Assembly (NCBI GenBank): GCA_030631415.1 | Contig: DAOVLE010000264.1 | Coordinates: 1-6,512 of the forward strand | Length of the DNA: 6,512 nucleotides | Source: JAAEQG01 sp023133475 | GTDB lineage: Bacteria > Planctomycetota > Phycisphaerae > UBA1845 | Direction of reading: 5' to 3' | In this document: positions 1 through 5,057 of the stretch, piece after piece | How positions within the stretch are numbered: the stretch's first letter is position 1 | Layout: each line of letters starts with the position of its first letter | Program-made: the position numbers and the translations under genes | The notes under the pieces: generated by a model | What the model was told of the DNA's origin: nothing | The model's database searches: none | The model's input: the letters and a program-made list of their open reading frames with translations, nothing else

Positions 1-2
1 AC

Positions 3-43
3 GTAGGGTGGGTGGAACCTCGCGGAGCGAGGTGGAACCCACC
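3..43. repeat. Degenerate palindromic element at left edge
   Basis: The left half starts GTAGGGTGGGT, close to the start of the 57-bp elements found four times elsewhere in the window (GTAGGGCGGGT), and the right half ends GGTGGAACCCACC. The centre is CCTCGC-gga-GCGAGG, a tight hairpin. The outer arms GGTGGGT and ACCCACC also pair, with a short mismatch between the two stem parts. The usual CCCTAC right end is missing. I read it as a diverged or hybrid relative of the 57-bp family, lying 9 bp before an intact copy. Confidence 0.6.
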
Positions 44-52
44 AACCGAGTT

Positions 53-109
53 GTAGGGCGGGTTCTACCCGCCTTCCTGGCATGGCGTGGCGGGTGGAAC
101 CCGCCCTAC
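53..109. repeat. 57-bp palindromic intergenic element, copy 1
   Basis: The element begins GTAGGGCGGGTTC and ends GAACCCGCCCTAC. The 21-nt arms (53-73 and 89-109) are inverted repeats with one non-Watson-Crick position, a T opposite a G, which would be a G-U pair in RNA. Each arm also contains its own small palindrome, GGCGGGT-nnn-ACCCGCC, so the element can fold as one long hairpin or two short ones. The 15-nt centre is not conserved. It lies upstream of the ybaB-recR unit. The same structure and exact length recur at 4611, 4795 and 6350. Confidence 0.9.
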
Positions 110-292
110 ATCGGAGGGGGACTGAGTATCCTTTCGATCTGAGAGCGATTGCGGGGCAAGAAGTTCGTGAAAAGAGCGGAATAGTGCCGATGAGCAGCGC
201 AAAGGGACAGAGAAGAACATAACGTGGAGAAATGTTGGGAATGAGAATGGCGGCGGTTGAGAGTGGATGGTTTCATTGAAGGGAGACGGCAT

Positions 293-628
293 ATGTTGGG
301 CGGGCTTGGAAACCTGGCCGGCTTGCTGAAGAACGCCAGGGAAATGCAATCGAAGATGGCGGAGGTTCAGGATGAGCTGGCTTCCAGGCGTATCACGGCG
401 GAGTCCGGTGCGGGGGCGGTGCGAGCCACCGTCGATGGGCATGGCATGTTGGTGGATTTGAAGATTGATCCGGCGTCCACCGACGACGTCGAGCTGCTGG
501 AGGACCTGGTCAAGGCAGCCGTCGGGGCGGCGGTGAAGAAGTCACGTGACCAGATGAAGGAAGAATTCGCCAAACTGACCGGCGGGTTCAACATGCCCGG
601 ATTGAGCCAGATGCTGGAGGGGGGTTGA
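293..628 (+). CDS. ybaB: YbaB/EbfC family nucleoid-associated protein
   Basis: This is a 111-residue protein, the normal size for the YbaB/EbfC family of small dimeric DNA-binding proteins that coat the nucleoid and are often found beside recR. The sequence shows a Gly/Leu-rich start, a long amphipathic helix (about residues 5-30, with LLKNAREMQSKMAEVQDEL), then the family beta-hairpin core around residues 39-60 (GAGAVRATVDGHGMLVDLKI), and a second helix with VKAAVGAAVKKS. The tail is Gly/Met/Pro-rich. I chose the ATG at 293 because AAGGGAG lies 7 nt upstream and residue 1 then matches the usual family start (MLGGLGNL). A TTG at 257 in the same frame would add 12 atypical residues. recR starts 24 bp downstream, so the two are very likely co-transcribed. 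dnaX, often found upstream in other bacteria, is not seen in the 292 bp before it. Confidence 0.95.
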   Translation: MLGGLGNLAGLLKNAREMQSKMAEVQDELASRRITAESGAGAVRATVDGHGMLVDLKIDPASTDDVELLEDLVKAAVGAAVKKSRDQMKEEFAKLTGGFNMPGLSQMLEGG

Positions 629-652
629 CTCCGTCATAGGCAAGAGGCTGAT

Positions 653-1255
653 ATGAGTTCACAGCGAATCGAGTCTTTGGAGCGTCTGAAAGAGGAGTTT
701 CAAAAGCTGCCGGGCATTGGTGCGCGCAGTGCCGAGCGTCTGGCGTTCCACCTTCTGCTCGGGTCGCGGGAGCAGGCTGCCGCACTTTCCCAGGCCATTC
801 TGGACGTTAAGGATAACGTCAAGTACTGCCGAGAGTGCTTCAATTTCACCGAGCAGGACCCATGCACCATCTGCTCCGATCCCCAGCGCGACGGTGCGGA
901 GTTATGGGTCGTCGAGCAGCCCAAGGACCTGATGGCATTGGAGTCCACCGGCCTGATTCGCGGGCGATACCACGTTTTGCTGGGGCACTTGGCTCCGCTG
1001 GAAGGGGTGGAGCCGGGTAATCTGACCATCGACGCACTGGTGAAACGGGTAAAGCAAGGCACAGTCCGCGAGGTGGTGCTGGCGACCAATCCCACTGCCG
1101 AGGGCGACGGGACGGCTCTTTATATCGAGAGTTTGCTAAGCGAGTTTGAGGTCCAGGTTACGAGACCCGCACGTGGGTTGGCTGTCGGCTCGCAGTTGGA
1201 ATACGCCACACCGGGCATGTTGGAGTCGGCTATCCGCGGTCGCATACCCATGTAA
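653..1255 (+). CDS. recR: Recombination mediator protein RecR
   Basis: RecR works with RecO (and RecF) to load RecA onto gapped single-stranded DNA coated with SSB. At 200 residues this is the standard length and appears complete. The order of domains is canonical: a helix-hairpin-helix (residues 18-35, KLPGIGARSAERLAFHLL), a four-cysteine zinc finger (C59, C62, C71, C74), a Toprim domain from about residue 83 (LWVVEQPKDLMALE with the acidic E88, then ATNPTAEGDGTALYIE around 144-159), and the C-terminal Walker B-like segment TRPARGLAVGSQLEYA (170-185). The usual NPTxEGE appears as NPTAEGD, a mild substitution that keeps the acid. The ATG at 653 has AAGAGG 5 nt upstream. It follows ybaB in the same transcript. 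Downstream it faces the convergent polyprenyl synthase gene across 115 bp of repeat-rich DNA. Confidence 0.97.
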   Translation: MSSQRIESLERLKEEFQKLPGIGARSAERLAFHLLLGSREQAAALSQAILDVKDNVKYCRECFNFTEQDPCTICSDPQRDGAELWVVEQPKDLMALESTGLIRGRYHVLLGHLAPLEGVEPGNLTIDALVKRVKQGTVREVVLATNPTAEGDGTALYIESLLSEFEVQVTRPARGLAVGSQLEYATPGMLESAIRGRIPM

Positions 1256-1269
1256 TGCGGATTTTCGCA
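1256..1269. other. Small hairpin directly after recR
   Basis: TGCG-gatttt-CGCA begins at the base after the recR stop codon. The stem is only 4 bp and no U-tract follows, so this is not a convincing terminator by itself. No better terminator candidate for the ybaB-recR unit is visible before the mosaic repeat at 1297. Confidence 0.25.
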
Positions 1270-1296
1270 GATCAAGCCGTAGGGGACTGACTCGAA

Positions 1297-1328
1297 CCAA
1301 TCAGTACCGCGACCGTAAGGGAGCGGCC
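1297..1328 (+). repeat. Mosaic repeat module A (32 bp)
   Basis: The module runs from CCAATCAGTACCGCGACC to GTAAGGGAGCGGCC. It recurs in inverted orientation at 2492-2547, where it is identical except for 24 extra bases, which are two added 12-bp units. It lies in the gap between the convergent recR and polyprenyl synthase genes. Confidence 0.85.
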
Positions 1329-1331
1329 ATC

Positions 1332-1366
1332 CGTCCCCCACCGCTAAAGCGATGGGCCACCCGGCT
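1332..1366 (+). repeat. Mosaic repeat module B, copy 1 (35 bp)
   Basis: This 35-bp stretch, CGTCCCCCACCGC followed by TAAAGCGATGGGCCACCCGG and ending CT, is identical to 4881-4915. It contains the short palindrome CGCT-aa-AGCG. It ends 4 bp from the stop codon of the minus-strand polyprenyl synthase, so it would be transcribed into that mRNA's 3' end. A part of it (GATGGGYNRCCC core) reappears at the ABC exporter stop codon. Confidence 0.85.
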
Positions 1367-1370
1367 CAGG

Positions 1371-2354
1371 TCAGTGATCGCGGCGAAGGATGAACTCTGC
1401 CATGGTGACAAGCGAGTTTTTGGACGGCGACTCCGGCAGTGCCGCCAAACGCTCGAGCGCCGCGGTGACAAACTCCCGGGCAACCCTCCTGGCGTAGTCG
1501 ATGCCGGCGGTTCGTTGCAATATCTCTTGGACTGCCTGGCGGTCCGCGCCCGTGCCGCCCTGGATTAACGTTTCCAGGCAGGCCCGCGATTGGGGATCAG
1601 CGTTGGCCAAGCTGTGGATTACGGGCAGTGTGGGCTTGCCGAGGTCCAGGTCTCGGCCTAACGTCTTGCCCACTTGCTCCGACGAACCGACCAGATCGAG
1701 CATGTCATCGACGATCTGAAAGGCGGTGCCGAGTTCGATGCCGAATTGCCGCATGGTCTCGACGGTCTCGGCGGGGGCGTCTGCAAATCTCGCCCCCAGA
1801 GCACAGCAGGCTCCGGTCAGTGCAGCCGTCTTGCCCTGGATGATGTCGATATACCGGCTCTCGCTGAGCCGTGGGTTGCCCCGATGGTGAATCTGGCTCA
1901 ATTCGCCCTCGCAAACGGTGTTGGTGGTAGCCCCGATTTCGCGGGAGGCGTATTGGCTGTCCAGGGCACTGCACAGGTGGAAGGCGTGGCTGATGAGATA
2001 GTCCCCCAGCATGACCGCTGCCTCATTCCCGGACATGGCATTGACCGTAGCCTGCCGCCGCCGCACATCCGCCTCGTCCAGAACGTCGTCATGCACCAGG
2101 GTGGCTACATGCACCATCTCGACCACCGCCGCGAGGGTGACGTGGTCGTCAACCAGCTTACCGATGGCCCGTCCGGTGAGCAGCAGCAGTGCCGGGCGCA
2201 GCATCTTGCCCCGGTAACGCTTGACTTGTGCACACAGCTCGTTGACAAATGGGTGCTCGCTACGAATCTCCTCGTCGAAACGCACCCGGGCATCTTCCAA
2301 TTCAGCGGCTATCGGGGCGTAAAGTTCAGCCAGTATTATCTCAGCATGAGTCAT
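1371..2354 (-). CDS. Trans-polyprenyl diphosphate synthase (IspB/HepT-like)
   Basis: The enzyme adds isopentenyl diphosphate units to an allylic diphosphate to build an all-trans prenyl chain, probably the side chain of menaquinone or ubiquinone. At 327 residues it has family length. Visible hallmarks are GKMLRP (49-54), the first aspartate-rich motif DDVLD (89-93) followed by R98/R99, QGKTAAL (173-179), the second aspartate-rich motif DDMLD (216-220) and DLGKPTLP (237-244). The residues before the first motif are VATLVH. A small Ala sits at the fifth position upstream, which in this family usually means a medium or long product and not C15 or C20. The exact chain length cannot be read from sequence, so I give no symbol. 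The ATG has GGGGG about 7 nt upstream. The gene lies downstream of the ABC exporter on the same strand with a 205-bp gap, so it probably has its own promoter. Confidence 0.95.
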   Translation of the reverse strand: MTHAEIILAELYAPIAAELEDARVRFDEEIRSEHPFVNELCAQVKRYRGKMLRPALLLLTGRAIGKLVDDHVTLAAVVEMVHVATLVHDDVLDEADVRRRQATVNAMSGNEAAVMLGDYLISHAFHLCSALDSQYASREIGATTNTVCEGELSQIHHRGNPRLSESRYIDIIQGKTAALTGACCALGARFADAPAETVETMRQFGIELGTAFQIVDDMLDLVGSSEQVGKTLGRDLDLGKPTLPVIHSLANADPQSRACLETLIQGGTGADRQAVQEILQRTAGIDYARRVAREFVTAALERLAALPESPSKNSLVTMAEFILRRDH

Positions 2355-2385
2355 AGGCCAACCCCCAAGCCCGATTACTTACCAC

Positions 2386-2423
2386 CGTCGTCATGCTGCC
2401 TTTGGCAGCACCCTGCAACGACG
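2386..2423 (-). promoter_or_regulatory. Two-part leader hairpin upstream of polyprenyl synthase
   Basis: The inner stem is TGCTGCC-ttt-GGCAGCA (2394-2410), a perfect 7-bp palindrome with a 3-nt loop. The outer stem is CGTCGT (2386-2391) with ACGACG (2418-2423), separated by an internal loop of 2 and 7 nt. Together they give 13 pairs, about 32 nt upstream of the synthase start codon. No U-tract follows on either strand, so a simple terminator is unlikely. It could be an mRNA leader structure or a palindromic operator. The structure is seen in the sequence; the role is inference. Confidence 0.45.
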
Positions 2424-2491
2424 AGGATGATGTTTCCACAGCAGAGTTAGATTCTACCGCCTCGATATGATTTCCGCCACAACGCCACGCA

Positions 2492-2547
2492 GGCCGCTCC
2501 CTTACGGTCGCGGTACTGATCGCGGCACTGATCGCGGCACTGATTGG
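2492..2547 (-). repeat. Mosaic repeat module A, inverted and expanded
   Basis: This is the reverse complement of 1297-1328 with 24 additional bases. The extra bases are two more copies of the 12-bp unit that forms the centre of the module. It occupies the DNA just downstream of the ABC exporter stop and upstream of the polyprenyl synthase leader. Confidence 0.85.
2508..2543. repeat. 12-bp tandem repeat, three units
   Basis: Three consecutive units of TCGCGGYACTGA occur at 2508-2519, 2520-2531 and 2532-2543. The first differs from the others by a T in place of C. The related module at 1297-1328 holds one unit, so the array looks like a local expansion. A multiple of 12 would also preserve any reading frame, but no gene crosses it. 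Confidence 0.9.
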
Positions 2548-2561
2548 ATGGGTGGCCCATC
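2547..2561. repeat. Palindrome overlapping the ABC exporter stop codon
   Basis: GATGGG-tgg-CCCATC is a perfect 6-bp stem with a 3-nt loop. Its last two bases lie inside the exporter's TGA stop (2560-2562, minus strand). The sequence resembles the end of module B (GATGGGCCACCC at 1350-1361 and 4899-4910). It may act as a 3' mRNA hairpin; no U-tract is present. Confidence 0.6.
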
Positions 2562-4548
2562 ACCACTCGAGGGTGTCAACCTCCCGGGTGTGGAAGCGCA
2601 TCTGCCGAGAAACCATTTCGTGGTAAAGACCGCCGGCTTCGGTCAACTGCTGGTGCGTCCCCACCTCGGCGATGCCGCCGTCGAGCATGACGACAATAAC
2701 GTCAGCCCGAGTGACGGTCGAGAGGCGGTGGGCGATGACAAAGGTGGTGCGTTCGGCGAAAAGCTCGCCCAGCGATTGCTGAATCAACTGTTCCGCTTCG
2801 CTATCAAGGTTGCTGGTGGCTTCGTCGAGAATGAGAATCTGCGGGTCAGCCAGCATGGCCCGGGCGATGCTGACACGCTGACGCTCCCCTCCGGAGAGCT
2901 TCACCCCACGCTCGCCGATGACGGTGTCATACTCGTGGGGCAGGCGGGAGATGAACTCGTGGGCGTTGGCTCTTTTCGCTGCCTCGTGGACCTGCGCCCG
3001 CGTGGCGAATCGTCTTCCATAGGCGATGTTCTCCGCCACGGTGCCGTCGAAGAGAAAGACATCCTGCTCGACGATGCCCAGCAGGTTGCGAAGGCTGCTG
3101 AGCTTGAGATCGCGGAGGTCGATGTCGTTGAGGGTTAGTCTTCCCTTTACCGGATCGATGAACCGGGCGACCAGGTTGGTGATGGTGGTCTTGCCTGCCC
3201 CACTAGGCCCGACCAACGCCACAGTCTGGCCGCCGTGCACACATAGCGAAAAATCGCGGACCACCGGATGCCCCTCGACGTACTCGAAGGAAACATTCTC
3301 GAAGCAAATGCTGCGGATGGGCAACGGGGCATCCACTGCCTGCGGTCGGTCGGGCTTATCCAGCGGTTCGCGGAATAGATCAAAGGTCCGTTCCATGGCA
3401 GCCAATGCCCTTTGAGTGCGGCTATACGACTGCACGATCTGCGAGACCGGGTGCAACAACATGAAGGCATACATCTGAAAGGCAAACAGGTCGCCGATCA
3501 GCATCTCGCCCGCCAGCAGGCGCGTCCCGCCATACCATACGATCAACAGGCTGATCCCTGGCACCAGCAGGCCCCAACCGGAACTCACCGTTAATTGCAA
3601 CAGGCCTGACAGCACATCCTGGCGGATCACGGTGTGGTGTTGCACGGCGTAATTGCGTGACTCGCGTTTCTCGCGTCTAAATGCCCGCACCACCCGAATC
3701 CCCGCGAAGGTCTCCACCACCCGCCCGTCAATCTCCGAGCGGGCCTGACGCATGGACCGATAAATCGGGCGGACCCGCCTAAGCCACACCACGTTCAACA
3801 ACACAATCGGCGGGATGAGCATCATAGCCACCAACGCGGTCTTCCAGCTCATGGACAGAAGAATGACCCCAGTCAAGGCCACTCGGAGCAATGCCACACC
3901 TGGTGTAATGATCCCCATCTGCAATAGACCGCTCAGTTCGTCCACGTCACCGGAGACACGCGAGACAATCCCACCGCCTTTCATCTCCTGGAGTTTGTGC
4001 AGCGGCATGTGGAGCAGATGCTCGTACAGCTTCTGCCGCAGACGGAAGACGATTCGAGCGTTCAGCACCGTCATGCGGTAGCCCCGATAGGCTTCGATCA
4101 CCTGCTGGCAGAGCATCAGCCCCACCATCGAAAGGGCGAAGATCGTCAGCCAGCGGAGCTGTTCCGCCCGGGCCAGCGCGTCGCTCATCAGCACCCGGTT
4201 GATGACCATTTTGGTGGCATATGGAAGCACCAGGCCCATAAGCTGCCCTATCGCCGCGAGCACAAACACCAGCACCAGCACGCGGGTGTGGCGCCCCACT
4301 AGCCGGCGATATTCGCCCAGATAACGCCACCCGGACCAGAACGATCCGTTGGTGTGGTTCTCGGGTTCGCCTTTTGCCTTTCGCCGGTATGCTTTGCGGA
4401 AGTCGCGGTAGCGGCGTTTCGAGGAATCATGAGCGGCTCCCCGTGGTGGGGAGTCCCCCTCCGAATCATGCGGTGCCCCGTGCGGTTTGCGCAATGGGCC
4501 TCTCGGAGGCACAAGACCGCCAAAACTCCCATGACCACCTTTGCGCAT
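2560..4548 (-). CDS. ABC exporter, fused membrane and ATPase domains (MsbA type)
   Basis: This is a half-transporter that would work as a homodimer in the inner membrane, using ATP to flip or export a lipid, drug or peptide. From the chosen ATG it is 662 residues. Six membrane segments can be seen near 89-110, 131-151, 208-231, 236-256, 322-339 and 348-369. The ATPase part has Walker A GPSGAGKTT (447-455), Q-loop Q495 (IVEQDVFLFDGTVAENI), signature LSGGERQR (551-558), Walker B ILILDE (571-576), D-loop SNLD (579-582) and the H-loop H607. All catalytic residues are present. The unusual part is about 75 polar residues before the first membrane segment, rich in Gly, Pro, Arg and His and ending in a very basic patch (KRRYRDFRKAYRRKAKGE). 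The start is uncertain. ATG 4548 has GGGGA about 5 nt upstream. A TTG at 4590 is in frame but its nearest Shine-Dalgarno is 14 nt away. Substrate unknown. Confidence 0.93.
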   Translation of the reverse strand: MRKGGHGSFGGLVPPRGPLRKPHGAPHDSEGDSPPRGAAHDSSKRRYRDFRKAYRRKAKGEPENHTNGSFWSGWRYLGEYRRLVGRHTRVLVLVFVLAAIGQLMGLVLPYATKMVINRVLMSDALARAEQLRWLTIFALSMVGLMLCQQVIEAYRGYRMTVLNARIVFRLRQKLYEHLLHMPLHKLQEMKGGGIVSRVSGDVDELSGLLQMGIITPGVALLRVALTGVILLSMSWKTALVAMMLIPPIVLLNVVWLRRVRPIYRSMRQARSEIDGRVVETFAGIRVVRAFRREKRESRNYAVQHHTVIRQDVLSGLLQLTVSSGWGLLVPGISLLIVWYGGTRLLAGEMLIGDLFAFQMYAFMLLHPVSQIVQSYSRTQRALAAMERTFDLFREPLDKPDRPQAVDAPLPIRSICFENVSFEYVEGHPVVRDFSLCVHGGQTVALVGPSGAGKTTITNLVARFIDPVKGRLTLNDIDLRDLKLSSLRNLLGIVEQDVFLFDGTVAENIAYGRRFATRAQVHEAAKRANAHEFISRLPHEYDTVIGERGVKLSGGERQRVSIARAMLADPQILILDEATSNLDSEAEQLIQQSLGELFAERTTFVIAHRLSTVTRADVIVVMLDGGIAEVGTHQQLTEAGGLYHEMVSRQMRFHTREVDTLEW

Positions 4549-4610
4549 GTCGTTCCCCAATGCCCCAACGAGCTGTCGAAACCACTGCAAACCGCCATGT
4601 TACTCCCTCT

Positions 4611-4667
4611 GTAGGGCGGGTTCTACCCGCCTTTGTGGCATAGTGTGGCGGGTGGAACCCGCCCTAC
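4611..4667. repeat. 57-bp palindromic intergenic element, copy 2
   Basis: The arms are identical to those of copy 1 (4611-4631 and 4647-4667), with a different 15-nt centre. It is the first part of the 99-bp direct repeat 4611-4709. Read on the minus strand it ends about 20 nt upstream of the TTG that could start the ABC exporter, so it may be in that gene's 5' leader. Confidence 0.9.
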
Positions 4668-4709
4668 ATCCTGGCGGTGCTCGGACGAACCATTCGCGTC
4701 CCCCACCGC
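4611..4709 (+). repeat. 99-bp direct repeat, left copy
   Basis: It consists of a 57-bp palindrome followed by 42 bp (including GGCGGTGCTCGGA and AACCATTCGCGTCCCCCACC). By eye 95 of 99 positions match the right copy at 4795-4893. The copies are offset by 184 bp. The last 13 bp are the start of module B, and the two copies diverge immediately after it. Confidence 0.88.
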
Positions 4710-4794
4710 GAAAGTCCGTAGCGTTTAGCGGCGACCCGAAGGGGAGCGCGAAAAATGGAACGTGAAAAACTGAGAAAACGGCGTAATCACAGTT

Positions 4795-4851
4795 GTAGGG
4801 CGGGTTCTACCCGCCTTTGCGGCATAGTGCGGCGGGTGGAACCCGCCCTAC
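4795..4851. repeat. 57-bp palindromic intergenic element, copy 3
   Basis: The length and arms are the same as in copies 1 and 2; the centre differs from copy 2 at two positions, T to C in both. The arms are 4795-4815 and 4831-4851. Confidence 0.9.
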
Positions 4852-4893
4852 GTCCTGGCGGTGCTCGGAGGAACCATTCGCGTCCCCCACCGC
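4795..4893 (+). repeat. 99-bp direct repeat, right copy
   Basis: It matches 4611-4709 except for two changes in the palindrome centre, one just after the palindrome and one in the GGACGAA/GGAGGAA segment. Unlike the left copy, it continues into a full module B (4881-4915). Confidence 0.88.
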
Positions 4894-4915
4894 TAAAGCG
4901 ATGGGCCACCCGGCT
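4881..4915 (+). repeat. Mosaic repeat module B, copy 2 (35 bp)
   Basis: It is identical over 35 bp to 1332-1366 and in the same orientation. Here it follows the 99-bp repeat; at the first location it follows module A. The same module is therefore joined to different partners. Confidence 0.85.
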
Positions 4916-4917
4916 AT

Positions 4918-4943
4918 TGCAACAGGTTTTCAACCTGCCCTAC
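4918..4943. repeat. Half-element related to the 57-bp palindromes
   Basis: GCAACAGGTTTTCAACCTGC followed by CCTAC resembles a single right arm of the 57-bp element: a small palindrome (CAGGTT-tt-CAACCTG region) ending in CCCTAC. The bases differ but the pattern of a short inner palindrome plus CCCTAC end is kept. It could be a diverged single arm or a related minimal element. Confidence 0.45.
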
Positions 4944-5057
4944 ATGTTTACGCTTCCGTAAAGCCGTATGATGCGGTAACCTGCCCTGTGAGAAAGCCTT
5001 CCGCATGGATGCGTGGGTGGCGTACTTGCGTGCAACTTCATTTTAGCGAGTGGTTGC

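Larger units (their letters stand above)
4549..5057. other. Divergent intergenic region, repeat-filled, no gene
   Basis: This 509-bp stretch separates the minus-strand exporter from the plus-strand secreted protein and should contain promoters for both. I find no protein-like reading frame in it. It holds two 57-bp palindromes (4611, 4795) inside a 99-bp direct repeat, an A-rich spacer of about 45 bp (4749-4793), module B copy 2 (4881-4915) and a half-element (4918-4943). The only promoter-like pair I noted is TTTACG (4947-4952) and TATGAT (4967-4972), but the 14-bp spacing is too short to call. If the exporter starts at 4590 the region is 467 bp. Confidence 0.7.

Noticed and set aside
65..442. 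Minus-strand open frame of 125 codons over the left leader and ybaB
   Set aside because: It runs through a palindromic repeat and is antisense to a clear YbaB family gene. The protein has no recognisable features.
1674..2450. Plus-strand open frame of 258 codons opposite the polyprenyl synthase
   Set aside because: It is the high-GC antisense shadow of a gene with both DDxxD motifs, and it has no domain pattern of its own.
2467..3138. Plus-strand open frame of 223 codons opposite the exporter ATPase domain
   Set aside because: It starts in the 12-bp tandem repeat and then mirrors the ATPase codons. The minus-strand Walker motifs are decisive for the other strand.
53..4851. CRISPR-like interpretation of the repeated 57-bp units
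   Set aside because: The copies are scattered and not regularly spaced, the palindrome is far larger than a CRISPR repeat, and no cas gene is present.
4374..4961. Several short plus-strand frames across the 57-bp palindromes (Cys-Arg-Ala-Gly-Ser-Thr-Arg stretches)
   Set aside because: Their similarity to each other comes only from the DNA repeats (copies 2 and 3), not from a conserved protein.
4947..4972. Promoter-like TTTACG and TATGAT upstream of the secreted protein
   Set aside because: The spacing is 14 bp, short for sigma-70, and the match is weak. I could not separate it from chance.
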